A stretch of DNA of 64,000 bases from a gamma proteobacterium HTCC2207 (GCA_905182855.1 CAJJDA010000004.1:1-64000); one strand, 5' to 3'; shown: positions 18,814 through 27,765, counted from the first letter of the stretch. A program made the numbers and translations. Notes: a model not told the origin generated them from the sequence alone.

Positions 18814-20142
18814 ATGAATCGCTTAACAATTACAGTCGCTTTGACCGCAGTATTATTCTCGCAACTTAGCCATGGTAATGATTTAGCCCAATCGATCGAA
18901 GCCGATTACAGAGATCGACTTGGCGCTATGTTTAGAGATTTTCATATTAATCCAGAACTCAGTACCGGAGAGTTTAGAACCGCGAAAAAGCTGGCTAAGG
19001 CACTACGTAAAAGCGGGTTTAAAGTCACCGAAGGCGTCGGCGGAACCGGTGTAGTCGCGCTGTTAAAAAATGGTCCCGGTCCACTCGTGATGATGCGCGG
19101 CGATATGGACGGACTGCCTCTGCTGGAAAAGACGGATCTTGAGTATGCCTCCAAAGCAATGCACAAAGACCCGATTACGGGCAATACCGTCCCTGTGATG
19201 CATGCCTGCGGTCACGATGTGCATGTAACCAGTCTGATCGGGACCGCCAAACAGATGGCCGATCGCAAAGATGACTGGTCAGGCACTCTAATGCTTATCG
19301 GCCAGCCTGCAGAGGAACGCGTTATAGGAGCAAGGGCAATGATGAAAGACGACCTGTGGCAGCGTTTTGGCAAACCCGACTATGCTATGGCTTTTCATGT
19401 TGCTGCAGGACTGCCAGCGGGTATGATCAATGTTCAGGAAGGCGCTCCCTATGCTGGCGCCGATACCGTCGACATAATCATTCATGGCGTGGGTGCCCAC
19501 GGCGCCTCGCCCCATGCCGGCAAAGACCCCGTTTTATTGGGTAGTCAGATAGTTGTCGCACTGCAAACGCTCGTTTCGCGCGAGCTGCCACCCCGACAGG
19601 CTGGCGTAGTTACCGTGGGTTCGTTCCATAGCGGAACCAAACACAATATTATTTCGGATCGAGCGCATTTACAGCTCACCGTTCGCAATACTAATCTTGA
19701 TACCCGTCGCACGCTGCTAGAAGGCATAGAGCGCATTGCCGTAAATTTAGGTCGTGTTGCCGGCTTGCCAGACGACAAGTTGCCTGAGGTTATTGTTTCC
19801 GAAGAATCGACTCCGCCAACTGTTAATAATGACTCGATGGTTCGTCGTTTAAAGAAAGTGTGGATGCGTAAACTGGGCGCAGACAAAGTCTCGTCAATAG
19901 TTTCGCAGGGCATGGGTGCTGAGGACTTTCCGTACTTCACCACAGACCCCGCGATTGCCAGTGTTTACTTTTCAGTAGGGGGCACCAGTCTCGAGGACCT
20001 TGCGGCATCAAAAACCGGCGGTGCACCCATTCCATCGCACCATAGTCCGCTGTTCAAGATAGAACCCGAGCCCGCAATAACTAGTGGTATTCAGGCTACC
20101 GTTTTAGCATTGTTTGAGTTAATGCCTAAACAATCGTCCTAA
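18814..20142 (+). CDS. Exported M20 family amidohydrolase (hippurate/IAA-amino acid hydrolase-like)
   Basis: Dinuclear-metal amidohydrolase of the M20D group that splits N-acyl amino acids. A signal peptide (MNRLTITVALTAVLFSQLSHG) marks it as periplasmic. Metal and catalytic residues appear as MMRGDMDGLPL, MHACGHDVHVTSL, GQPAEER and FHVAAGLPAG, and the lid domain begins at VGAHGASPHAGKDPVLLG. The second half ends with GMGAEDFPYF, again a metal ligand. The length of 442 aa is normal. It is the third gene of the NhaC-M28-M20 operon, separated from M28 by 12 bp with GAGAGGTATTTAAG as ribosome site. Preferred acyl group and amino acid are unknown. Confidence 0.87.
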   Translation: MNRLTITVALTAVLFSQLSHGNDLAQSIEADYRDRLGAMFRDFHINPELSTGEFRTAKKLAKALRKSGFKVTEGVGGTGVVALLKNGPGPLVMMRGDMDGLPLLEKTDLEYASKAMHKDPITGNTVPVMHACGHDVHVTSLIGTAKQMADRKDDWSGTLMLIGQPAEERVIGARAMMKDDLWQRFGKPDYAMAFHVAAGLPAGMINVQEGAPYAGADTVDIIIHGVGAHGASPHAGKDPVLLGSQIVVALQTLVSRELPPRQAGVVTVGSFHSGTKHNIISDRAHLQLTVRNTNLDTRRTLLEGIERIAVNLGRVAGLPDDKLPEVIVSEESTPPTVNNDSMVRRLKKVWMRKLGADKVSSIVSQGMGAEDFPYFTTDPAIASVYFSVGGTSLEDLAASKTGGAPIPSHHSPLFKIEPEPAITSGIQATVLALFELMPKQSS

Positions 20143-20218
20143 CCGTTGCGGCGGTCTTCCGATATTGGGGGCCTTCCGTGCTAACATGCGTGCTTAAACG
20201 ACTGCCTATAAAAACACC

Positions 20219-21880
20219 ATGTTACGACTCAGTGAAATAAAGTTACCTCTCGACCACACAGACGCTGAGCTGAATGAGGCTATCCTCAAAGCACTCAACG
20301 TCAACGCCGAGGATTTACTGAGTGTTAAGCTCTTTAAGCGTAGTTATGACGCTCGGAAAAAAAGCCAGATCCTGTTGATTTATCAGCTCGATGTTGAACT
20401 GACCGCTTGTGCGGAACAATCGGTACTGGCCATCAGTCCCAGTCTACCCAGAATTGGACCCAGTCCAGACACCCGCTATAAGTTTGCCGCTCAGGCAGCA
20501 CTCAATTTCCCCAGTGGCAGCCAACAGCAACCCATTATTATAGGCTTTGGACCCTGCGGTATTCTGGCAGCACTGGTGTTGGCGCAGATGGGACTCAAGC
20601 CCATAGTCGTCGAGCGCGGGCAAGAGGTTCGTCAACGTACTCAGGATACCTGGGGTTTTTGGCGCAAGCGCAAACTTAATGCCGAATCTAATGTGCAATT
20701 TGGCGAGGGTGGTGCCGGGACATTCTCAGACGGAAAACTCTGGAGCCAAGTGAAAGATCGCCGACATCTAGGTCGCAAGGTGCTCAATGAGTTTGTTATC
20801 GCCGGTGCCCCAGAAGAAATCCTAACGGAGAGTCGGCCCCATATAGGAACCTTTAAACTGGTCACCATGGTGGAAAATATGCGCGCAGAGATCATTCGTT
20901 TAGGGGGCGAAATCCGCTTTGATCAAAAGGTCGAAAGCATCCTGCGGGAAGAAGCGCCGGAGGATGTTCCTGACGGCAAGGGTCAGATCACTGGCATCAC
21001 GCTAACCAGCGGTGAAACCCTCCATAGTCGCCATATTGTTTTGGCTATCGGTCACAGTGCTCGCGACAGCTTTCAAATGCTTATGGATCATGGCGTCTGC
21101 ATCGTGGCAAAACCTTTTTCCATTGGCTTTCGCATCGAACATCCCCAGTCAACCATAGACCATGCGCGCTTTGGTGTCGCCGCAGGGCATCCAATTTTGG
21201 GGGCCGCAGAATATAAATTAGTCCATCACTGCAAGAGTGGTCGCAGTGTTTATAGCTTTTGCATGTGTCCGGGAGGCACTGTGGTGGCGGCAACCTCAGA
21301 AGAAGGCCGTGTGGTGACCAATGGCATGTCACAGTATTCGCGCAATGAGCGCAATGCGAATGCCGCTATCGTGGTGGGTATTACCCCAGAGGTAGATTTT
21401 CCTGAGCATCCTTTGGCAGGCATCGATTTGCAGCGCGACATCGAATCATTAGCCTACCAACTGGGCGGGGGGAATTATAACGCTCCGGCACAGCTAGTCG
21501 GTGATTTTTTAAACAATAAACCATCCACTGAGTTAGGCTCGGTTAAGCCGTCCTACAAACCCGGGGTGACCTTGGGCGACTTGTCCAAAGTTCTGCCAGA
21601 ATTTGCCATCGCCGCGATCCGTGAAGCCATTCCGGAGTTTGATAAACAAATTAAAGGCTATGCTAGTGCCGATGCTATTTTGACCGGTGTGGAAACACGT
21701 ACATCGGCACCCATTTGCATCAGACGCGACAAAGACTATGAGAGTTCCAATACCCACGGTCTATATCCCGCGGGTGAAGGTGCCGGTTACGCGGGCGGGA
21801 TTTTATCCGCGGGAATCGACGGCATTAAAGTCGCAGAAGCTCTAGCGTTAAGCCTTTTAGGTACCTCTGGGGTTTCCTAA
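20219..21880 (+). CDS. COG2509 FAD-dependent dehydrogenase-like protein
   Basis: A large uncharacterised flavoprotein of the COG2509 family. After a ferredoxin-like N-terminal domain (residues 1-90, KRSYDARKKSQILLIYQLD) comes the FAD-binding motif IIGFGPCGILAALVLAQMG near residue 105 and the conserved block NVQFGEGGAGTFSDGKLWSQV, then RPHIGTFKLVTMVENMR and LAIGHSARDSF. The C-terminal half ends in GLYPAGEGAGYAGGILSAGIDG, the second FAD-contact typical of these oxidoreductases. Length is 553 aa, as in homologues. The physiological substrate is not known. Its stop overlaps by 4 bp, tail to tail, with the aminotransferase gene on the other strand. Confidence 0.85.
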   Translation: MLRLSEIKLPLDHTDAELNEAILKALNVNAEDLLSVKLFKRSYDARKKSQILLIYQLDVELTACAEQSVLAISPSLPRIGPSPDTRYKFAAQAALNFPSGSQQQPIIIGFGPCGILAALVLAQMGLKPIVVERGQEVRQRTQDTWGFWRKRKLNAESNVQFGEGGAGTFSDGKLWSQVKDRRHLGRKVLNEFVIAGAPEEILTESRPHIGTFKLVTMVENMRAEIIRLGGEIRFDQKVESILREEAPEDVPDGKGQITGITLTSGETLHSRHIVLAIGHSARDSFQMLMDHGVCIVAKPFSIGFRIEHPQSTIDHARFGVAAGHPILGAAEYKLVHHCKSGRSVYSFCMCPGGTVVAATSEEGRVVTNGMSQYSRNERNANAAIVVGITPEVDFPEHPLAGIDLQRDIESLAYQLGGGNYNAPAQLVGDFLNNKPSTELGSVKPSYKPGVTLGDLSKVLPEFAIAAIREAIPEFDKQIKGYASADAILTGVETRTSAPICIRRDKDYESSNTHGLYPAGEGAGYAGGILSAGIDGIKVAEALALSLLGTSGVS

Positions 21881-22992
21881 AGTACCGCTTTGAGCGAATT
21901 GAGACAAAACGCCACGTTTTTCTCACTGCTACCATGACCCATCAAGCCAATACGCCATACCTTGCCCGCCAGCGCACCCAATCCCGAGCCTATCTCTAGA
22001 TCAAACTCAGTAAGAAGTCGCTGCCGCACCAAAGCGTCATCAACGCCTTCGGGAATATAAATAGTATTTAGCTGTGGCAATCGATCCCGCTCCGGCACCA
22101 GGAAGGAGATTCCCATCTCCTGCAGGCCATCGCGCAGCGCCAAGTGGTTTTTATGATGACGCACCCAAGCATTTTCTAGGCCCTCGTCTTGAACAATAAC
22201 TAATGCCTCATGGAGACCGTAGAGACAGTTAACCGGTGCAGTATGATGATAGGCTCGACGACCCTCACCACCCCAGTAACCCATGACTAAGTTTAGATCG
22301 AGAAACCAGCTCTGCACCTTGCTGCTGCGCTGACGTATTTTTTCTGCGGCACGGGCATTAAAACTGACCGGTGACAATCCAGGAGGTGCAGATAAACACT
22401 TTTGGGATCCAGAATAGATCGCATCGATTTCCCATTCATCCACTAACAGCGGCGTGCCTGTTAAACTGGTCACAGCATCAACAATGGTTAAACAGCCATG
22501 CTTATGCGCCAATGCGACAAGCGTTTTGGCGTCAGACTGGGCGCCGGTGGAAGTCTCCGCATGAACAAAGGCCACGAGCACCGCATCGGGATTTTTCACC
22601 AATGCAGCCTCCAACTTCTCGGGGTCAACAGCCGATCCCCAGGCGTCCTGAACCATGACTGCATTGCCACCGCAGCGCTCAACGTTTTCCTGCATGCGAC
22701 CGCCAAAGACCCCATTTTGACAAATAATGACTTTATCACCTGGCTCAACCAGATTGACAAAGCAGCACTCCATGCCCGCCGAACCGGGAGCAGACACGGC
22801 AAACGTCAGCTCATTTTTGGTTTTGAAGGCGTATTGCAGCAGCGTTTTTATCTCATCCATCATCCCTATGAATGCGGGATCCAAATGCCCGATAGTGGGC
22901 CTCGCCATAGCCTGAAGTATGCGGTCACTTACGTCTGATGGTCCAGGTCCCATAAGGGTACGACGTGGCGGATGAAATGAAGCAATGGTCAT
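21877..22992 (-). CDS. Class V aminotransferase (alanine/serine-glyoxylate aminotransferase-like)
   Basis: Fold-type I, class V PLP enzyme of the alanine-glyoxylate / serine-glyoxylate aminotransferase group. It shows the family opening LMGPGPSDVSDRIL and TIGHLDPAF, SAPGSAGMECCF for the phosphate site, IVDAVTSLTGTPL with the PLP-contacting aspartate, and the PLP lysine in YSGSQKCLSAPPGLS. The end carries VWRIGLMGHGSSEKNV, conserved in the group. Length is 371 aa. It starts 11 bp after the downstream neighbour CoA transferase on the minus strand, so the two form a likely operon. Glyoxylate-linked amino-acid breakdown is the expected role, but the amino donor is not determinable. Confidence 0.86.
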   Translation of the reverse strand: MTIASFHPPRRTLMGPGPSDVSDRILQAMARPTIGHLDPAFIGMMDEIKTLLQYAFKTKNELTFAVSAPGSAGMECCFVNLVEPGDKVIICQNGVFGGRMQENVERCGGNAVMVQDAWGSAVDPEKLEAALVKNPDAVLVAFVHAETSTGAQSDAKTLVALAHKHGCLTIVDAVTSLTGTPLLVDEWEIDAIYSGSQKCLSAPPGLSPVSFNARAAEKIRQRSSKVQSWFLDLNLVMGYWGGEGRRAYHHTAPVNCLYGLHEALVIVQDEGLENAWVRHHKNHLALRDGLQEMGISFLVPERDRLPQLNTIYIPEGVDDALVRQRLLTEFDLEIGSGLGALAGKVWRIGLMGHGSSEKNVAFCLNSLKAVL

Positions 22993-23002
22993 AATAGGAT
23001 TC

Positions 23003-24223
23003 CTACGTTGGCTTTATATTAGGCGTCGGACACTCACCGCTGAGTTTAAGTTGCGAAATAGAGGCGTCATCTAGGCCTAGGCTATGCAGGATCTCATCAG
23101 TATGAGAACCGACGTCCGGTCCCGGCCACTCTGTACCGCCCGGGGTACCCTGCAACTTGGGCATGATGGCAGGGATTTTAAGTGGTTCGCCATTAATTTC
23201 AACCGTCTCAAATAATTCTCGGTATTTGAAATGCTCGTCTTCAACCATATCGGCAGCGTTGTAGACCGGCCCACAGGGAACACGGTGATCCTCAAGTATT
23301 GTCATGGCCTCAGTTAATGGATAACTGTCGCACCAGTCAGCCAAAACCTCGTCCAACTCGGCCTCATGAACAACCCGATCCGCATTAGTCTCGTACTTAG
23401 CATCGCTCGCCATATCAGCTCGACCCACTGCTGTCATCAGGCGGGCAAAAATAGAATCGCCATTGCCGCCAATGACCAAGAATTTACCATCTGCGCATTT
23501 ATAGGTATTTGTTGGCACAATGCCGGTCACCGTGGTGCCCGATGGCTGACGTATCACTCCGGCACCGTCGTACTCTGGAATAACCGCTTCAAGCAGATTA
23601 AACATCGATTCATAGAGTGCCACGTCGACTACCTGACCACCTGACTTACCCTCTTTGGTGGCCTCATCTCTCGAGCGCAGCGCCATCAAAATACCGATCA
23701 CCGCATGCAGGCCTGAAACTGTGTCACCAATGCTTAGATTCGGGCGCACGGGTGCTTCGCCTGGATAACCATTGACAAACCGAAAGCCACTAATCGCCTC
23801 GCAGGCTGAGGCAAATCCTGCCTTTTCGGAATAGGGTCCTGTCTGGCCATAGCCAGAAATTCGCGCATAGATTAGATTGGGGTTGTCGGCGCGCAAACTG
23901 TCGGGATCAAGCCCCCATTGTTCAAGCACTCCCGGTCGAAAGTTTTCGACCACGATATCGGCAGATTTCAGCAACTGGCGAACTAGATCACGACCCGCCT
24001 CCGTTTTTAAATCCAGAGAGATGCATTTTTTATTACGCCCTAAACTTCTCCACCAAAGCGATGTACCGTCCTTTACTTCTCGCCAATTGCGAATAGGATC
24101 ACCCCCAGGAGGCTCAACTTTGATGACCTCGGCGCCAAAATAGCCAAGCATGCAACCGGCAAATGGTCCCGCCAAAAGCTGACCTAACTCGATAACTCTT
24201 AACCCTTGTAATGGTTTGCTCAT
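23003..24223 (-). CDS. CaiB/BaiF family CoA transferase lacking the usual nucleophile aspartate
   Basis: Second family III CoA transferase of the window (406 aa). The core is clear: LQGLRVIELGQLLAGPFAG, IKVEPPGGDPIR, ARISGYGQTGPYS and the late VPCGPVYNAADMVEDEHF. However, where the family nucleophile normally sits (GYDFxxQ, as in the CoA transferase at 11.4 kb) this protein has GFASACEAISGFRF, with alanine in place of aspartate and a glutamate four residues on. It may use another residue or act as a differently reacting branch. It lies upstream of and close to the AGT-like aminotransferase on the same strand and is probably first in that operon, perhaps activating the keto or hydroxy acid produced there. 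Confidence 0.83.
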   Translation of the reverse strand: MSKPLQGLRVIELGQLLAGPFAGCMLGYFGAEVIKVEPPGGDPIRNWREVKDGTSLWWRSLGRNKKCISLDLKTEAGRDLVRQLLKSADIVVENFRPGVLEQWGLDPDSLRADNPNLIYARISGYGQTGPYSEKAGFASACEAISGFRFVNGYPGEAPVRPNLSIGDTVSGLHAVIGILMALRSRDEATKEGKSGGQVVDVALYESMFNLLEAVIPEYDGAGVIRQPSGTTVTGIVPTNTYKCADGKFLVIGGNGDSIFARLMTAVGRADMASDAKYETNADRVVHEAELDEVLADWCDSYPLTEAMTILEDHRVPCGPVYNAADMVEDEHFKYRELFETVEINGEPLKIPAIMPKLQGTPGGTEWPGPDVGSHTDEILHSLGLDDASISQLKLSGECPTPNIKPT

Positions 24224-24379
24224 GCTATTCTCTTTAAATCGGCTAAAACTGGATCAATTCTAACAACTTATCGTATAAAGTAAGTCGAAGAACTGCCTAT
24301 GACAGGTAATTCACGCAAAAATATTGTGTTTTTTAGCCCCGCAGGCGGATTTCGTTAATATATAGCCGTTTTTGAGCGT

Positions 24380-24395
24380 TGCCAATGCATTGGCA
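24380..24395. promoter_or_regulatory. Perfect 16-bp palindrome, possible operator
   Basis: TGCCAATGCATTGGCA, 57 bp before the first gene of the 24-38 kb cluster. Its right arm overlaps the -24 element of a sigma-54-like promoter, as a repressor or activator site might. Confidence 0.4.
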
Positions 24396-24408
24396 CGGAA
24401 CCCGCTGC
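24390..24408 (+). promoter_or_regulatory. Candidate sigma-54 (RpoN) promoter
   Basis: TTGGCACG at 24390 is a perfect -24 element, and GC lies exactly 10 bases after its GG (24404), as required; the -12 box reads CCGCTGC, not TTGC, so the match is partial. The predicted start near 24416 would give a leader of about 35 bases to ATG 24452. Confidence 0.45.
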
Positions 24409-24451
24409 AAAGGGACTACTCTATATACTAGAGATAATCTAGGAGTTGGTT

Positions 24452-25708
24452 ATGACCCTTCAAAACTTAACGCGACTGCATCCGATCCGCTGGCTCAGTG
24501 GCGTCAGAATTTCTGCGTTACTATTATTAACTTTGATTAGCTCATTTTCAGGCGCCGACTCATTGACTGAACAGCAGGTCGAGTCTGACTCGATCACCGA
24601 TTATATGGAAGCTATCGACAACAGTGAAGGTCAGTTCGGCGCATACGCAACCGAGCTTTCAGAGCTGTATCTAGGCTTAGGAAATGCTCTCTATGCCGGA
24701 GAGGAATACACCGAGGCTCTTGACGCCTTTCAAAAGGGCATGCAGATTGAACGAGTCAACTATGGCCTCAGCAGCCTGTCACAGTCCCCCTATTTGTTTT
24801 CCATCGCCGATACCGAGCGCTATCTTGGTAACTGGGATAAATCACAGCAGGCACTGGAGCGTGTCTATACCATCAACAGTAAAAACTATGGCGAGGTGGA
24901 TGTGCGCATGCTCGGGGTGCTGGACAAAATCCTAGCGTGGTACATGGATAGTTACAAAGATCGCAGGCCAAAGGGCGGCTACGCTAATCTGGTAATTTCC
25001 GAGCGCATAGCCCAGCGCATGTATGAAATCCTGAACAAGGATATGTCGCTGGATGATCCAGAGGCCCCTGATCGCTTTCGTCGCTTAGGTTACCTGCAAC
25101 ATGTTATTGCGGTTCACCTGAAGGAACACGGCGAGCCATCTGAGTCAGGTCTGAGTATTTCTATGTCTGGTTCCTCAGGTCGACCCAGCAAAGCAACTAC
25201 CTCGCATTTACACTTTCGCAGAGGCAAGTTAGCCTTAGAAAAAGTGATTGCTTCTGTGATCCAGCAGCCCAACAGTACTGAAACTGACCAAGCGCTTGCC
25301 ATTGCTGAACTTGGTGACTGGTATTTAGTGTTTGGTCAAAAAGCTCCAGCCACTGCAGCCTATCAGCTTGCTCTAGATGTACTGGAAACCTCCGAGGATC
25401 CCGAGCAAACCCGCGAGGACCTATTTGGCCTGCCTAGGATGATAGAGTTCAGTATGACTAAAAGCCCGCCAATGGCCGCCGGCGACCAGCCTACAGAATC
25501 ACAACTTGAACTAGCAATGATCATATCCACCTACGGAGTCCCCAACAACATTGAGGTAGTCAATCCGCCCGAGAGTCTCAGCAAAGAGGCATTGCGTGAT
25601 ATACGCAGAGACACCCGCGGAAAGCGCTTTAGACCGAAACTGGTTAATGGATTAGCCGAAGAAGCACCCTACCGCATGCTGTATGATCAACCGATACCAA
25701 AAGGCTAA
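24452..25708 (+). CDS. TPR-like exported protein with TonB C-terminal-like end (cluster gene 1)
   Basis: First gene of the envelope cluster; no described function known to me. ATG 24452 has a strong ribosome site AGGAG (24441) and opens a signal or anchor (MTLQNLTRLH...ISALLLLTLISSFSG). Residues 60-150 look like tetratricopeptide helices (ELYLGLGNALYAGEEYTEALDAFQKG, YLFSIADTERYLGNWDKSQQAL). The last 70 residues (MIISTYGVPNNIEVV, ALRDIRRDTRGKRFRPKLVNG) follow the beta-alpha-beta pattern of TonB C-terminal domains, where a periplasmic transducer contacts an outer-membrane partner. I infer a periplasmic scaffold. It is followed after only 3 bp by the next gene. Confidence 0.6.
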   Translation: MTLQNLTRLHPIRWLSGVRISALLLLTLISSFSGADSLTEQQVESDSITDYMEAIDNSEGQFGAYATELSELYLGLGNALYAGEEYTEALDAFQKGMQIERVNYGLSSLSQSPYLFSIADTERYLGNWDKSQQALERVYTINSKNYGEVDVRMLGVLDKILAWYMDSYKDRRPKGGYANLVISERIAQRMYEILNKDMSLDDPEAPDRFRRLGYLQHVIAVHLKEHGEPSESGLSISMSGSSGRPSKATTSHLHFRRGKLALEKVIASVIQQPNSTETDQALAIAELGDWYLVFGQKAPATAAYQLALDVLETSEDPEQTREDLFGLPRMIEFSMTKSPPMAAGDQPTESQLELAMIISTYGVPNNIEVVNPPESLSKEALRDIRRDTRGKRFRPKLVNGLAEEAPYRMLYDQPIPKG

Positions 25709-25711
25709 ATC

Positions 25712-26503
25712 ATGAATACGAAATTTTCTCTTAGAGCCACAGCCCGGCCATCTGCACGATCGATAATCACAGCCCTAGCCGTGCTTTTTTGTTTGAGTGC
25801 TTGCCAAATGCCCTCACCGGCGAGCTCTTCAGGTCAATCAGGGTCGCCAAGTGGCGGCATGCCCTCACCGCCCAGCGGTGGCGGTGCCCCGAGCAGCGGC
25901 TCTCCGTCAACTAGCCCTTCATCACCGAGCAGTTCTGGAGGGAACGAGCCGGCAGAAGGCGGGGCAGAAGCGTCTGGAGACTCAGTAGGCGAAAGCGGCA
26001 GCCCCCAAGGCGGGGATGACGGTGGTATCGATGGCTCAGAGGGTGAAAGCATCGAAGGGCTAGACGCAGAACTGGACGCCTCTTTAGAAGGCTTCGATGA
26101 CAGCGTCGGAGGCAGTTCCTCACAGGGCCCTAGCGAAATAGATATACTGAGTCCCAGTGGCTCGAGCGGTGTTACCTTGGGCACAGATGAGCCACTCTTT
26201 GAGGAAGCTGACAGCGGCATACCTAATGTAGGTAATGCTGAGGCCGAACAGGCCGCTCAAGACAGCCCTGAGTCGCCCGATAGTGCCGAAGGGGCAGCCG
26301 ACCAATCAGACCCGCAAGGTGGAAAAATGGGTGATGGGCAACAACCGGCCGACGCTGCCGTAATCCCGATCCCCGAGGATATAGATGATGGTCAGGGTGA
26401 CGGTATTGTGCTTCGCCAACTCCGTGATGCCGCGATGCGGGAAACAGACCCTGTTCTCCGTGAAAGACTCTGGGATGAATATCGACGAATCAAAAATCAA
26501 TAG
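25712..26503 (+). CDS. Low-complexity Ser/Gly/Pro-rich lipoprotein (cluster gene 2)
   Basis: Unrecognised lipoprotein. The signal peptide ends in the lipobox LSAC (MNTKFSLR...FCLSAC). The next 60 residues are almost only Ser, Gly and Pro, followed by about 120 acidic, Gly/Ser-rich residues; both are likely disordered and could span periplasm or decorate the surface. The only ordered part seems to be the C-terminal helix RQLRDAAMRETDPVLRERLWDEYRRIKNQ, rich in charged residues and probably a docking helix. It starts 3 bp after gene 1. The third gene's frame overlaps its end, but I place that gene's start after this stop. No enzymatic role is suggested. Confidence 0.6.
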   Translation: MNTKFSLRATARPSARSIITALAVLFCLSACQMPSPASSSGQSGSPSGGMPSPPSGGGAPSSGSPSTSPSSPSSSGGNEPAEGGAEASGDSVGESGSPQGGDDGGIDGSEGESIEGLDAELDASLEGFDDSVGGSSSQGPSEIDILSPSGSSGVTLGTDEPLFEEADSGIPNVGNAEAEQAAQDSPESPDSAEGAADQSDPQGGKMGDGQQPADAAVIPIPEDIDDGQGDGIVLRQLRDAAMRETDPVLRERLWDEYRRIKNQ

Positions 26504-26522
26504 CACAGGCTCGATAACAACG

Positions 26523-27755
26523 ATGATGAAAAAGACCGAATCAATCAGTGCGCGCAATACACTGTTACTAAACGCGCCCAGTCTAGCCGCAGTGCTGCTT
26601 GGACTGCTGGTCAGTGTTGTGACACCCCAAACTGCCACCGCTGGAATCGATAAGGTGACATCGTCGACAGCCTTACCGCTGAAAACACCCTCCGCGCCAA
26701 TTGCCGATGCCGCCTTATTAGATGTCGGCATTACGCCATTGAATGATGGACTAGATCTCACTGATGAAGATGACACGGTATTTCCAGAGGTCCGTTTTGC
26801 CGAGGCCATTTATTTTTCTAACCAGCTGGCTAAAGTGATGGAAAAAAGCGGCGCCTGGGGTGCGATAAGGGTGACACCCAGCGACGACGTTATTACTGAT
26901 GTTTATATCAGCGGCACGATTCTGCACTCAGATGGCGAGACTATGAAGTTACAAATTACTGTCAAAGATAGCCGAGGGCAGCAGTGGATAAGTAAAAAAT
27001 ACAATCAAACCACCGGAAAGTATGCCTACGACCGTCGCCTGAAGAACCTGGCTGATCCCTTTCGAAATCTGTTTGTGCGCATCGCTAATGATATTCTCAA
27101 ATATCGCGAAAAACTAAGCCAAGAAAAAGCATTGGAGTTGCGCACCATCTCTGAACTGCGCTTTGCCAAACAGTTTTCACCAGAGGCCTTCGACGACTAT
27201 ATAGCCGAAAAACGAGACGGCATCCTAACCATTGAACGACTGCCGGCTGAGAACGACAAAATTTTGCAGCGGGTGCGCAAAATTCGTGACCGCGACTATC
27301 TATACATAGATACCATGCAAGATTACTACGACGGCTTCTCTCAACAAATGCATCTAGCCTATCAAGATTTTAGACGCTCATCCTACGAGTCAGTGGTCAA
27401 GGCGAGGCAGCTTGATCAGCAAGGAAACCGGAGAGTAGTGGCGGGTATTGGTGCAATTTTAGCCGGCATCTATGGTCGCACTGAGTCAAACACTCGTATC
27501 GGCAGAGATGCCAGTACCGCCACTGCAGCCACGGGTGGTTTTATCCTCAAATCCGGGCTCGAGAAAAAACAGCAGGCCGCCACCTACAATGAAGCAGTGG
27601 CTGAAATGGGTTCCTCACTAGAAGCCGAGATCGCACCTCAGGTGATAGAGCTCGAGGATCGCACCGTTACGCTCACAGGCACGGTTCAAGGACAGTATGA
27701 GCAGTGGCAGGCACTATTAGATAAGATCTATAAGCAGGAACGCGGTGCGCTTTAA
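26523..27755 (+). CDS. Exported protein of unknown function (cluster gene 3)
   Basis: Not recognised. I place the start at ATG 26523 (or 26526), because it opens a signal peptide (MKKTESISARNTLLLNAPSLAAVLLGLLV...ATAG) and follows the previous stop by 19 bp; the track start at 26385 would overlap gene 2. The body has an alpha/beta region (SGAWGAIRVTPSDDVITDVYISGTI, KLQITVKDSRGQQWISKKYN) that could be a small ligand-binding or oligomerisation domain, then a long charged helical stretch with VRKIRDRDYLYIDTMQDYYDGF and a glycine-rich segment (VVAGIGAILAGIYG) that may be a membrane-associated hairpin. It ends in acidic helices near the next gene, whose start it nearly touches. Confidence 0.55.
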   Translation: MMKKTESISARNTLLLNAPSLAAVLLGLLVSVVTPQTATAGIDKVTSSTALPLKTPSAPIADAALLDVGITPLNDGLDLTDEDDTVFPEVRFAEAIYFSNQLAKVMEKSGAWGAIRVTPSDDVITDVYISGTILHSDGETMKLQITVKDSRGQQWISKKYNQTTGKYAYDRRLKNLADPFRNLFVRIANDILKYREKLSQEKALELRTISELRFAKQFSPEAFDDYIAEKRDGILTIERLPAENDKILQRVRKIRDRDYLYIDTMQDYYDGFSQQMHLAYQDFRRSSYESVVKARQLDQQGNRRVVAGIGAILAGIYGRTESNTRIGRDASTATAATGGFILKSGLEKKQQAATYNEAVAEMGSSLEAEIAPQVIELEDRTVTLTGTVQGQYEQWQALLDKIYKQERGAL

Positions 27756-27765
27756 GCCAAGCCCT

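Noticed and set aside
22371-22938. Plus-strand ORFs inside the AGT-like gene
   Set aside because: Antisense to a conserved enzyme; no start signals.
25834-26305. Minus-strand ORFs rich in Ser and Pro
   Set aside because: Shadows of the low-complexity lipoprotein gene; composition mirrors the biased plus-strand codons.
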